Of a stretch of DNA of 64,000 bases, positions 49,601 through 56,946 are shown piece by piece. Made by a program: the position numbers and the translations under genes. Below the pieces are notes generated by a model that searched no databases, was not told the origin of the DNA, and saw nothing but the letters and a program-made list of their open reading frames with translations. Source of the stretch: Bacteroidota bacterium (lineage in GTDB: Bacteria > Bacteroidota > Bacteroidia > Bacteroidales > Dysgonomonadaceae); contig JAFADY010000063.1 of the NCBI GenBank assembly GCA_023424395.1, positions 310,001-374,000 on the forward strand, written 5' to 3'. Within the stretch, counting starts at the first letter, position 1. Every line of letters begins with the position of its first letter.

Positions 49601-49715
49601 CGAGTATATTTTGAGCTTGCAACTCCGAGAATAAAAAGGTGGATAGAAAAATAAGAACAAGCATCTTACAAAAGATATGCCTGTTAGAGAAAGTGTTTTC
49701 TATTATTTTTCTCAT
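46668..49715 (-). CDS. TPR superhelix fused to a YaiO-like outer-membrane barrel (exopolysaccharide export pore)
   Basis: From ATG 49715 the protein has 1015 residues; the frame opens 27 codons earlier but only this start gives a signal peptide (cleavage near SELQAQ) and clears the upstream gene. Residues about 35-700 are a run of TPR units (for example AICYVNELLEVNPYW, ALSYIDRTLNYFPNN). From residue 712 to the end, about 300 residues are amphipathic strands like the YaiO barrel: SRFEGVNTYTGRINYAGRPN and GYQIQGEWDRIWGNN. The layout, periplasmic TPR plus barrel, is that of PgaA, which exports poly-N-acetylglucosamine. It follows the synthase gene by 23 nt and overlaps the DUF4838 gene. Confidence 0.8.
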   Translation of the reverse strand: MRKIIENTFSNRHIFCKMLVLIFLSTFLFSELQAQNILDIKDPDEYVVRANELFNSNDWENGKKIVDEGLSKYPKNSDLRMLSGKYYLHKKEYDRARYDLVKSLDHNPNNVDSKQLLVNVEQETKRYSSAICYVNELLEVNPYWRGLWQRKIDLYELQGNTVEANRLRKRLAQIYPNDTKLQSDYQYHTEMQAIENRKKGNIDEAIVMREELLKEDPKNLENSLSLINDYIFAGDNYKALSYIDRTLNYFPNNEQLVLKKASLLSEQKRYNEVLSLLQQQMRYSNSSNVRQQYNYYLLEAARNAKDIEPSVLYGKILDMNPGNEEAFNFVYNDAIGKNQFEEALYHLNRYRNVRGESKSLFLREINAYKMLGNKSKVSSLTEKLFHQYPTDTDIRDEYVKIKFENAKQSTTDQDYLAALNHWKEVLQFSEDPEIVQAARNAIFTIYTENGDYTNALNMLNEIIASDSANPNLFVKRSDIYFKMKRYHNAMSDFETAIKLVDNETKPKFLGGYEDLLIAIIKELDNEFKYEESMSAIKRWLETDSRNLNALQYAVNHSYRIKDTKSMQEYAEQGIAAYPDELFFKIKLAELEGKNTADYSELYANLHNDLRNNKYNENLINAFAQIAENYGLQLIKRQKIQESLSVLDTALTYAPNNNSLKYAKGVAFEKIHQYDSAYYYQSFYVPSYIEEDDFKQYLKFLNYKSNKNEIVLSHLRSRHGHDYTISSISTIEYSRFEGVNTYTGRINYAGRPNGKGYQIQGEWDRIWGNNFRTGVNAAWANQFFPVIALNASAFRYLFDHTWEGEIGVGYRYIDQSDDYIFRRTEATDNMFNNDSLTIASKSNLFNFVLGMTKELDNWRLNVRLNNFLLNKTSEMSLKTSTDTKTNTPHINNQWLFNVSGQVHYYINTPKTYVLAMASAGNAPDVDMLLNYDQFNTFSIMNTMVGAGFGYMLSKTISASILGTWYNYKSSPNPFKMIKDSGLYDPNDTDYQYLLNTPDPDKFRNLYNIYLQVNVAF

Positions 49716-49738
49716 ATTCTTATTTATTATTAAATCAA

Positions 49739-51172
49739 CTAAACCTGTGTCCTTATTTGAGTTTGACCAAATCCTTGGCGGGTCATCGTGCCCCATTTCT
49801 GTTGTCTCCTTGAAAGAAACTGAAAATATCCTCTTAAACTGAAGATAACAACAAAAGGGTGGTATAAAAGAGCTTCGAAAGAGCTGAAAAGTATAAGACG
49901 CAAATATTCCAAATTTGTTTTAAATTGTCTTTTCACGCTTAAATCGTATGAAATAGTTACCAATGAAATAGTTGCACCTACAATATATACGAACAGCATC
50001 ATTAACCAAAACGTATCTCGATTCACCTGATTGGTGAAAAGAAGGAAAATAAGAAACAAAATACCCGTGAATTCGATAATAGGCGCTAAAAACTCAAAAA
50101 TAAAAGAATAAGGCAATATGAGCATTCCTAATCTCCCGTATTTTGTATTTAACAACAATCTTCTGTGGTTTACAAATATCTGAAATAACCCTCTTCCCCA
50201 CCGGCTTCGTTGTCTGTTAAGAATTTTTATGTTGGGCGGGCCTTCCGTCCAACAGCAAGTGTCGGGAATTTGTGTAATTCTGTATTTCAATTTTCTCTCC
50301 CGCATATATGTGATCATCCGTATGGTCATATCCATATCTTCGGCATAAGATCCTGAGTCGAATCCTCCGGCGTTAATGACAATTTCTTTATCAAAAAAAC
50401 CGAAACCACCTGATACATTGGGTATTGCGTTCAACATTGACCAACCCATTTTTGAAACCAAATAAGACCGAAGATACTCGGTTTCTTGAAATGTGGGAAC
50501 ATAACTTTGTGGAGGCTTCGCCCTTAATATTATACCGTTTTCCACATAGCAGCCGTTCGACATTCGCATAGTAGCCCCTACCGCAATTACTCTTGTTTTA
50601 GAATCTAAAACAGGAAGGATAACTTTTTTTAGTGTATCTCGAGCCAATATACAATCCACATCCGTATTGATAAAATAATCGTATTTGGCAACATTTACAC
50701 CCGCATTCATCGCGTCGGCTTTTGTGCCTCCGTTTACTTTATCGACAACAATTAAATTATCGTATAAAGGATTTTTTGATTTGTAGATTTTTTTTACCGG
50801 TTTACAATAAACTTTTTCTACATATGAAAAAGGGACCTCTATGAGTTCATATTTTTCTATTAATAACTCCAATGTTTTGTCTTTACTTCCATCGTTTGCT
50901 ATAACTACTTCAAATTTAGGATAATCTAAATGAAGGTATGAATTTACACTATCCAAGATGATTTTTTCTTCGTTATATGCAGGCGCAACAATAGAAATAC
51001 CCGGCAACATATCGGATGAGGTGTCTAAAAGTTTCTCTTCGCCTTTAGTGAATCTTCTTTTGCTTTTGTGTATAGTGATAAAGCCTAAGATTCCGAGAGT
51101 TAGATAGCCAATGGTTATTGCCACTGAATAGAAGAAAATAAAATATTGATAGATTTTAATAAGGATATCCAT
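49739..51172 (-). CDS. Processive family 2 glycosyltransferase (PgaC/BcsA-like synthase)
   Basis: 477 residues. One N-terminal helix (11-33), a cytoplasmic GT2 domain and three or four C-terminal helices (about 345-440). All processive-synthase residues are in place: Asp94 (ANDGS), Asp171/Asp173 (TDVD), Glu278-Asp279 (YAEDMDM) and Q321-R-S-R324-W325 for QxxRW. The closest architecture is PgaC/IcaA or E. coli YaiP; there is no PilZ domain. It polymerises one sugar type from a nucleotide sugar and extrudes the chain; which sugar is not readable. It is preceded by the HEAT-repeat gene and followed by the export pore gene. Confidence 0.88.
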   Translation of the reverse strand: MDILIKIYQYFIFFYSVAITIGYLTLGILGFITIHKSKRRFTKGEEKLLDTSSDMLPGISIVAPAYNEEKIILDSVNSYLHLDYPKFEVVIANDGSKDKTLELLIEKYELIEVPFSYVEKVYCKPVKKIYKSKNPLYDNLIVVDKVNGGTKADAMNAGVNVAKYDYFINTDVDCILARDTLKKVILPVLDSKTRVIAVGATMRMSNGCYVENGIILRAKPPQSYVPTFQETEYLRSYLVSKMGWSMLNAIPNVSGGFGFFDKEIVINAGGFDSGSYAEDMDMTIRMITYMRERKLKYRITQIPDTCCWTEGPPNIKILNRQRSRWGRGLFQIFVNHRRLLLNTKYGRLGMLILPYSFIFEFLAPIIEFTGILFLIFLLFTNQVNRDTFWLMMLFVYIVGATISLVTISYDLSVKRQFKTNLEYLRLILFSSFEALLYHPFVVIFSLRGYFQFLSRRQQKWGTMTRQGFGQTQIRTQV

Positions 51173-51215
51173 ATAACGTTGTAATTTAAATAATCAAATT
51201 GAGTATTTCTCCGAA

Positions 51216-52370
51216 TCAACTGAACGAATATCTATATTTTTCAAAATTAATTTTTTCTGTTTCAGACGCTTTATTATATAATTCTGCAATTGCGAGTTTT
51301 CCGTTTTCTCCTAATTTATCGATTTTTTCAATTATTTGTTGTCTTGTATTATTGTCCTTTGTATTATGGTACATTTTAGGTAGTTTTCTTAAAGCTCGAG
51401 CCCCTTCTGATTGTGATATAATGTCGATAATTGTATTTTGAATATGCGTCGAATTTGTTGTGTTATATTGTTCTTCAAGAAAATCATAATCGAAATTGTA
51501 TCCCAAATCATTTAAAGATTCTAGAATTTGAGCTTTTATTCTATCACCCGATGTGCGGTAAAGATCATTAAGATAAGGAATACATCCTGTTTGTTTAAAG
51601 TTTGCAATTTCTCTAATCATAAATCTTTTGTAATCTTCATCTTTAGATTCTAATATCCAACCTATCAATAATGGTAATTCTCTTTCATTTGATTTCTTTT
51701 TTAATGCTTCGTGAATTCTTAATTCATCTAATTTGGTGAAATTCTTATCATAATCATTATCTAAAAATTTAAACTCTTCGTGATCATCATTTTTTAAAAA
51801 TTCACATTTAGCTTGTTTTCTTATATCATCTTCTCTGTAATTTGAGAGATTGGCTAATATTGAACTCGAGAATCTATACGAACATCCTTCATTTAACTGA
51901 GATATATAGTTAAGTGCTCTTTTTTTCTGAGAGTTATTTCCCGAAATTAATTCTTTTTGTAAATATTCGGTTAATCCCCCTACATTTATTAGATTCGCAT
52001 AATTGCATTCATTAAATCTTCCATCTTTACATTTTGTATTCTTCAATTCAATAAGCAAATTAAGGATATAATCTTTGTTCTTTATTTTATAGAGTTTATT
52101 CTCTTTATTCAGGATACTGAAGATATAATCATAATCGTATGATTCCTTTGTATAAAGCAAATTTGAAAAATCTTCTTTGAAAAATCTATTAATTTTCTTT
52201 TGTTTCCTAGCATTTTGTTTGGACTTTCGCCAGAGATAGAACATCCTGACTAAGGATAGTAAATAAATAAGTATAAAAAGCAATATTAGAAATACGGCAA
52301 TTTTAATGACGGGAGAATATCCCGCGAAGCGGGATTGCAAATAATTAACATAATATTCGATCTGACTCAT
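51216..52370 (-). CDS. Membrane-anchored HEAT-repeat protein of the exopolysaccharide cluster
   Basis: 384 residues. A single N-terminal helix (about residues 22-46, IAVFLILLFILIYLLSLVRM) is followed by a basic stretch and then helical pairs in HEAT-repeat style (for example SQKKRALNYISQLNEG, DYKRFMIREIANFK, DRIKAQILESLNDLG). No catalytic motif. It is the first gene of the cluster, 43 nt upstream of the synthase, with a very A+T-rich coding sequence. With the cytoplasmic side most likely carrying the repeats, it could be a scaffold or regulator of the synthase, in the place that PgaD or a PilZ domain fills elsewhere. Function inferred from position. Confidence 0.7.
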   Translation of the reverse strand: MSQIEYYVNYLQSRFAGYSPVIKIAVFLILLFILIYLLSLVRMFYLWRKSKQNARKQKKINRFFKEDFSNLLYTKESYDYDYIFSILNKENKLYKIKNKDYILNLLIELKNTKCKDGRFNECNYANLINVGGLTEYLQKELISGNNSQKKRALNYISQLNEGCSYRFSSSILANLSNYREDDIRKQAKCEFLKNDDHEEFKFLDNDYDKNFTKLDELRIHEALKKKSNERELPLLIGWILESKDEDYKRFMIREIANFKQTGCIPYLNDLYRTSGDRIKAQILESLNDLGYNFDYDFLEEQYNTTNSTHIQNTIIDIISQSEGARALRKLPKMYHNTKDNNTRQQIIEKIDKLGENGKLAIAELYNKASETEKINFEKYRYSFS

Positions 52371-52506
52371 AAAAATAAGAGAAGAAATTATGACCTTTAG
52401 GCTCTGGTTTTAATTGATAGAATAATAGAAATAATTACAAACTTTTAAGAGAGTTCAGTCAAAGAACAATAATGATTTGACGAATTCGTATCTTTCCTAA
52501 TGCATT

Positions 52507-52537
52507 CCTTACTTGATGCATGCATTTTCCTTACTTG
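52507..52537. promoter_or_regulatory. Two CCTTACTTG direct repeats 22 bp apart
   Basis: CCTTACTTG at 52507-52515 and 52529-52537, both preceded by GCATT. A spacing of 22 bp, two helical turns, is what a tandem-binding regulator would need. Confidence 0.5.
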
Positions 52538-52540
52538 TTG

Positions 52541-52603
52541 GATGTTTTTTACTAATGTAAAACTCTTGTATAAAAGTAATTCGGATAAATTAGTAAAAAC
52601 ATC
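52541..52603. other. Long inverted repeat, candidate leader-RNA structure
   Basis: GATGTTTTTTACTAAT (52541-52556) pairs with ATTAGTAAAAACATC (52589-52603), with one bulged T and a 32-nt loop. It lies 170 bp upstream of the HEAT-repeat gene start. Confidence 0.5.
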
Positions 52604-52916
52604 GTATCGGTTTCTAAATAATCGGGCGTAAAATTAGAAATTATTCAAATACACTGATAATAAAAAATCATTTTTTTTTAAAAAAAGAATGATTTTCTTT
52701 TAAATCACAAGATAAAACAGCTAAATATGTTTAGATTCCAACCAGAATGGACCACATTATTTATCCTGGCTCTCAAATTAAATAAAATTAACTCATTTAT
52801 TTTCTAAATAACACATATTCCTGTTTTCACATAAATACTGTTCTTAAATAAATGTTGCGACAAATGTCGATGTTTTTTTTATTATAAGGACTGAAACATG
52901 TTACAAAAAAGTGGAA

Positions 52917-54290
52917 TTATGTTACATTATTCCTTTCCAACCTCTTTTGCAATATATTGTACCAAATAAAAAGGATAGTTCCTTTGAAAATAGTGGAAAT
53001 GGTAATGGCCCACCAAACACCCGTTACACCCATCGTAGCAGCTAGAGTTATGGCAAGCGGAATCCGTAGAAAATTGAAAGTCATGCTGATAATCGCGGGA
53101 GGCGTTGTGCGGCCGATGCCGTTGAACATACCTTGAGTTGTGAGTTCGAGCATCATGAATAATTGAGATATACCGAGGATGGCTAAATATTCGCCCCCCG
53201 CCATGTAAGCTGTTTTTTCGGGTATAAATACCGAGAAAATTTCAGCTCCGAAGAGCAAAAAAGCTGCCGATACTATTACGCCAAAAACTCCCATGATCCT
53301 CAGCGTATATTTATATGCATGTTTGGCCCTATCCATGCGCCCGCCAGCATAATTTTGCGCCACAAAACTTCCCAGAGCGGTGGCAAAGCCTTGCGATGTG
53401 TTCCAGGTGATCCCTTCAATTTGTCCGCCGGTGGTTTGACTTGTTACGCCTAAATGTCCGCCGTGAATAGATGCGATTCGTACCAAATTCATATTAATAA
53501 TGGAGAAAAAAACATTCATGGCCGCAACCGGAAGTCCTAATTTCAGAATGTTAAATGTATATGTTCTGCGCAAGCGGATAAGAAATTTGAAACTGTTTAA
53601 AAGCTTATCTTGGCGTTTGAGGTGATTCACAAAAAGCAAAAAAACCACGAACATCGAAAAAGTTGTTGCTAATGCCGCTCCTTGCGTTCCCATTGCAGGG
53701 AAGGGCCCCACACCGAATATTAGCAAAGGATCGAGGACGATGTTTGTAATTAGGCCGGCAGCGTTGAAATAGAATGGGACTTCGCTTCTTCCGGCGCCGA
53801 CGTATATGCCCGAAAAATTAAGAATAAGGAACATAAAGGGTAATCCAACCGAAATGATCCGCAAATAATCGACGGCTTCCGTTGAGATTTCGGGTTCAAG
53901 TTTAAAGAAAGATACCAACGCGTTGGGAAACGATAGAAATATAAGGGTGAAAAACAATCCGAAAATAACCGCTATGGTAGTGGTGTGAGATGCATAAATA
54001 GATGCTTTATCGAGTCGGCGTGCGCCGATGGATTGCCCGATGGATACTTCCGCCCCAATTTTAGAAGTCAACGCTATGGAATTCATCATCCATATAAACA
54101 TCCCGATAGTGCCTACCGCAGCTACCGATTTGCTTCCCAAACGGCCAACCCAAATCAAATCGACCAAGTTATAAGCCATTTGGATAAAGCTAATTGCCAT
54201 CAACGGCATGGCCAACCTGAAAAGTTGCCGAGAGATTCTGCCCTGCGTAAAATCCCTGATTTGAGATGTATTTCGGTTATATTTATCCAC
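52917..54290 (-). CDS. MATE family multidrug efflux transporter
   Basis: 457 residues from GTG 54290; twelve hydrophobic helices. The MATE pattern is clear: LFRLAMPLMAISFIQMAYNLVD and, in the second half, KLGLPVAAMNVFFS. The family exports cationic drugs or other small molecules with Na+ or H+. An ATG at 54371 is in frame, but that start lies inside the tRNA-Gly gene and the terminator after it, so it was rejected. The remaining upstream space is only about 25 bp, which implies that transcription comes through the tRNA terminator or from a promoter very near the start. Confidence 0.9.
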   Translation of the reverse strand: MDKYNRNTSQIRDFTQGRISRQLFRLAMPLMAISFIQMAYNLVDLIWVGRLGSKSVAAVGTIGMFIWMMNSIALTSKIGAEVSIGQSIGARRLDKASIYASHTTTIAVIFGLFFTLIFLSFPNALVSFFKLEPEISTEAVDYLRIISVGLPFMFLILNFSGIYVGAGRSEVPFYFNAAGLITNIVLDPLLIFGVGPFPAMGTQGAALATTFSMFVVFLLFVNHLKRQDKLLNSFKFLIRLRRTYTFNILKLGLPVAAMNVFFSIINMNLVRIASIHGGHLGVTSQTTGGQIEGITWNTSQGFATALGSFVAQNYAGGRMDRAKHAYKYTLRIMGVFGVIVSAAFLLFGAEIFSVFIPEKTAYMAGGEYLAILGISQLFMMLELTTQGMFNGIGRTTPPAIISMTFNFLRIPLAITLAATMGVTGVWWAITISTIFKGTILFIWYNILQKRLERNNVT

Positions 54291-54313
54291 TTTCTGTTTT
54301 ACCCATGTTATCG

Positions 54314-54350
54314 AAAAAAAGGAAGTAACCTCCTGTGTGTTACTTCCTTT
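54314..54350 (-). terminator. Terminator after tRNA-Gly
   Basis: A 12-bp perfect stem (plus-strand arms 54318-54329 and 54339-54350), followed by seven T's on the minus strand (plus A's at 54314-54320). Confidence 0.85.
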
Positions 54351-54352
54351 AG

Positions 54353-54425
54353 AGCGGAAGACGGGACTCAAACCCGCGACCCTCAGCTTGGAAGGCTAAT
54401 GCTCTATCAACTGAGCTACTTCCGC
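54353..54425 (-). tRNA. tRNA-Gly (anticodon TCC)
   Basis: The minus strand gives a 73-nt cloverleaf: acceptor GCGGAAG/CTTCCGC, anticodon stem TTAGC/GCTGA with loop CTTCCAA, T-loop GGTTTGAGTCC. Discriminator base U, as in bacterial tRNA-Gly. CCA is not encoded. It is followed by a terminator. Confidence 0.95.
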
Positions 54426-54501
54426 AATTCGATTTGAGATTGGGGAGTTCGGATTGTGAAGCTAAATCGTAAATCCGAAATCGTCAATCGCAATTTGGTT
54501 G

Positions 54502-54583
54502 TGGGCAGTGATGGATTCGAACCACCGAAGGCGTAGCCAGCTGAGTTACAGTCAGCCCCATTTGTCCACTCTGGTAACTGCCC
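54502..54583 (-). tRNA. tRNA-Tyr (anticodon GTA)
   Basis: The minus strand gives an 82-nt class II tRNA: acceptor GGGCAGT/ACTGCCC, anticodon stem GCTGA/TCAGC with loop CTGTAAC, long variable arm, discriminator A. Transcribed just upstream of tRNA-Gly. Confidence 0.95.
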
Positions 54584-54602
54584 GAAAATAATTCGCGATG
54601 AA

Positions 54603-55097
54603 TTACTTCTTATATTTTTTGTTTAAGGCGATCATTTTTAACGCTGTTATCGCGGCTTCGTCGCCTTTATTTCCGTGCCTGCCTCCCGCGCGGGCTTTAG
54701 CTTGTTCCAAGGAGTTTGTAGTCAGCAATCCGAAAATTACGGGTATTTCGTGTTTTACGTTTAAATCCGTAATTCCTTGTGTTACGCTCTGGCATACATA
54801 GGTAAAATGAGGCGTTTCGCCTTGAATTACGCAACCTAAAATAATAACTCCGTCAACGTTGACGTTTTCTATAAGTATTTTTGCGCCGTAGGTAAGTTCG
54901 AAACTGCCGGGAACATGTTCAACTATTATATTTTCTTCTGTAACGCCGAATTTTTGAAGTGTTTTAGAGGCACCATCAAGCAAATTTCCCGTTACCGATG
55001 TATTCCAGTCCGAAACAACAATACCTATCCTTAAACCATCGGTTTTATTGACCGAGTTCGAATCGTAAGACGATAAATTTTGATATGCTGTAGCCAT
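54603..55097 (-). CDS. ribH: 6,7-dimethyl-8-ribityllumazine synthase
   Basis: 164 residues. Motifs: GIVVSDWN, VPGSFELTYGAK, LGCVIQGETPHFTYV, and PVIFGLLTTNSLEQAKARAGG. It makes the riboflavin precursor lumazine as an oligomeric shell. The N-terminal 18 residues (MATAYQNLSSYDSNS) are normal for the phylum. It lies 5 nt after the TPR gene, a conserved pairing in Bacteroidota. Confidence 0.96.
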   Translation of the reverse strand: MATAYQNLSSYDSNSVNKTDGLRIGIVVSDWNTSVTGNLLDGASKTLQKFGVTEENIIVEHVPGSFELTYGAKILIENVNVDGVIILGCVIQGETPHFTYVCQSVTQGITDLNVKHEIPVIFGLLTTNSLEQAKARAGGRHGNKGDEAAITALKMIALNKKYKK

Positions 55098-55102
55098 AAA
55101 AC

Positions 55103-55804
55103 TTAGTTGCCGCCTTTTTGTATTTGCGCAGCTTGAATAAATTTGTCAGCTTCCTGTGCTTCGGGCGAATTAATATATTTGTCTTTGATCGTTGTAAAGG
55201 TTTCGATCGCCTTGTCGTAATTTTTAGCGTTCAGATAAGCCAAACCCGCTTTTTTATAAAATATCGGGCTTAACATCTGGTCGTCTGCCTTTTTCGCAGC
55301 ATTGTTGAAATGAGAAATTGCTTTGTCGGTATTTCCCATATTCATGTAAACGTCACCCAATGCGCCTTCTACGGCGGGTGTAATTAATAAATCGCCGCCG
55401 TTGAATTTATTTAAATGTTCAATCGCTTTTTCGTTATTGCCCATTCGGCTGTACGAAATCCCTGCATAAGCGCGGGCTAAATCGGCAGTTTTTGTGCCGC
55501 TGAAATCGTTGATAATGTTTTCAAAACCGATATAGTCGTTTCCGTTACCGAATATCGCAATGGAATCTTCTTGATTCTGGAAGTATTGTTCGCCTTTATA
55601 TATAGCTGCTTGTGCTTTTTCGTTACGCGGGTTCTTGTATAAATAGTTAAAAGCAATAATAGCGCCAACCACTAAAACAATTGCTGCCAATACAATAAGG
55701 ATGGTTTTTTGATTTTTTTCCAAAAATCTTTCGGAAGATGATAATGCTTCATCAATATTTTCAAAGCCTTTTTCGGTCTTATCGGGTGTATGTTTTTTAG
55801 ACAT
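55103..55804 (-). CDS. TPR-containing membrane-anchored protein (YfgM-like)
   Basis: 233 residues. A cytoplasmic N-terminus, one helix at about residues 35-57 (TILIVLAAIVLVVGAIIAFNYLY), then periplasmic TPR units ending NYDKAIETFTTIKDKY. The layout resembles YfgM, which assists periplasmic folding near the Sec translocon. Co-oriented with ribH with a 5-nt gap. A -7-like element (minus strand TACTTTTG) lies at 55840-55847. Confidence 0.85.
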   Translation of the reverse strand: MSKKHTPDKTEKGFENIDEALSSSERFLEKNQKTILIVLAAIVLVVGAIIAFNYLYKNPRNEKAQAAIYKGEQYFQNQEDSIAIFGNGNDYIGFENIINDFSGTKTADLARAYAGISYSRMGNNEKAIEHLNKFNGGDLLITPAVEGALGDVYMNMGNTDKAISHFNNAAKKADDQMLSPIFYKKAGLAYLNAKNYDKAIETFTTIKDKYINSPEAQEADKFIQAAQIQKGGN

Positions 55805-55839
55805 TTTTAATAAAAAATTACTTGTTAAAATTCGGGTTA

Positions 55840-55847
55840 CAAAAGTA
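55840..55847 (-). promoter_or_regulatory. -7 element for the TPR-ribH operon
   Basis: Minus strand TACTTTTG, fitting TAnnTTTG. Confidence 0.4.
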
Positions 55848-55899
55848 ATTGTTTTTGAATGATAAATAAAATTTAATTCAAATAATTTTTCTGAAAGTG

Positions 55900-55930
55900 T
55901 TGTTAATCATTAATCTTTTAAGTAAGTTTG
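55900..55930 (+). promoter_or_regulatory. Promoter of the DUF4468 gene: TTG, 20 nt, TAAGTTTG
   Basis: TTG at 55900-55902 and TAAGTTTG at 55923-55930; spacing 20 nt, 53 nt before the start codon. Confidence 0.6.
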
Positions 55931-55983
55931 TAGTCTTATAGCAGACGAAATGCGCATTTTCGTTACATTAAACCGAAACAAAT

Positions 55984-56553
55984 ATGAAAAAAATTACAAT
56001 ATTACTCTTTTTCCTCGCAACTTGTTTAATATACGGTAAAGCCCAGCCGGTGTTTACCAATGTGCCTGTTTTGAATGGAAAGGTAATTTTTCAACAGTAC
56101 GTATATATAGATCAGGAATTATCTGAAAATCAAAGATATTCATTGCTTTACAAATGGGGGAAAGATAAATTTACCGGAAATCCCTTATTGTCGGGTATTC
56201 GTTTTGATGATAAAGCAAGAAGTCTTACGGTAAGTTCAAAAGTAGAATTATTGTTGCCTGAAAATTCGGCAGGCGTTCGTGAAAAGATGATGATGAATTA
56301 CAGATTTGATGCATCCATTACTAACGTGGGCTGTATGCTCGTAATTCGCGATATAACATATCAGACCGAGCCGGCAAGAGGTTCTTCTTCATTTCCAAAA
56401 GCATATACTGCAGAAGAAATGATAACGGAGTCATCGGCAGCGTCGGGAAGCGCAGCAGACAGGGAGTTGAAAAGCAATACACGTACCAGCACGTTGGCTT
56501 TTTTTAATCAGTTATACGACGATCTGAATAAAATTTTCATACTTAAGAAATAA
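55984..56553 (+). CDS. DUF4468 domain-containing secreted protein
   Basis: 189 residues, signal peptide cleaved near YGKAQ. The region FQQYVYIDQELSENQRYSLLYKW and the strand pair MNYRFDASITNVGCMLVIRDITY match DUF4468, a TBP-like fold common in Bacteroidota and without a known role. The C-terminal part is Ser/Ala-rich. It has its own promoter and precedes the ribosomal protein operon. Confidence 0.8.
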   Translation: MKKITILLFFLATCLIYGKAQPVFTNVPVLNGKVIFQQYVYIDQELSENQRYSLLYKWGKDKFTGNPLLSGIRFDDKARSLTVSSKVELLLPENSAGVREKMMMNYRFDASITNVGCMLVIRDITYQTEPARGSSSFPKAYTAEEMITESSAASGSAADRELKSNTRTSTLAFFNQLYDDLNKIFILKK

Positions 56554-56594
56554 AACATCAAAATTTCACACCGTAAAAATTATTTGTCGAATAT

Positions 56595-56626
56595 TTTGGC
56601 AATTAGAATTTTTATGGTTAATTTTG
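56595..56626 (+). promoter_or_regulatory. rpmB-rpmG promoter: TTTG, 20 nt, TAATTTTG
   Basis: TTTG at 56595-56598 and TAATTTTG at 56619-56626 match the Bacteroidota consensus with ideal spacing. Confidence 0.75.
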
Positions 56627-56687
56627 CGCCCTGATTTCTCCGAAAAAATCGGATTTTCACAAGAAAACAATAAAATACAATATAGCA

Positions 56688-56927
56688 ATGTCTAAGATTT
56701 GTCAAATAACAGGAAAAAAAGCAATGGTTGGAAACAACGTTTCGCACTCAAACAAGAAAACGAAACGTAAATTCAACGTAAATTTGTTCACAAAGAAATT
56801 TTATTGGGTGGAAGAAGATTGCTGGATCAGCCTGAAAGTTTCGGCATCCGGATTACGCACCATCAATAAGATCGGATTGGATGCAGCTTTAAAACAAGCT
56901 GCCTCAAAAGGTTACTTAAGCGCATAA
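56688..56927 (+). CDS. rpmB: Ribosomal protein bL28
   Basis: 79 residues, beginning MSKICQITGKKAMVGNNVSHS and ending KGYLSA, a complete bL28 of the 50S subunit. First gene of a three-gene ribosomal operon with rpmG and DUF4295, as is standard in Bacteroidota. Confidence 0.97.
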   Translation: MSKICQITGKKAMVGNNVSHSNKKTKRKFNVNLFTKKFYWVEEDCWISLKVSASGLRTINKIGLDAALKQAASKGYLSA

Positions 56928-56946
56928 AGAATAGGAGAGCAAACAA

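Larger units (their letters stand above)
52371..52916. other. 546-bp A+T-rich leader upstream of the exopolysaccharide cluster
   Basis: No ORF of interest. It holds the paired direct repeats (52507-52537), the long stem-loop (52541-52603), an A+T hairpin (52662-52696) that may end the MATE transcript, and CGACA-AA-TGTCG near 52858-52869. No exact minus-strand TAnnTTTG was found, so the promoter of the cluster is not identified. Confidence 0.6.

Noticed and set aside
49716..49796. Upstream start for the TPR-barrel protein
   Set aside because: It overlaps the synthase gene and removes the signal peptide from the N-terminus.
52662..52696. Strong terminator for the MATE gene
   Set aside because: The stem is all A/T at its core, leaves almost no loop and has only two T's after it on the minus strand, so it is mentioned only as a weak possibility.
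54291..54371. Upstream ATG start for the MATE gene
   Set aside because: It would lie inside the tRNA-Gly gene and across its terminator.
54302..54600. rRNA operon or larger tRNA array
   Set aside because: Only two tRNAs can be folded; flanking sequence is coding or spacer.
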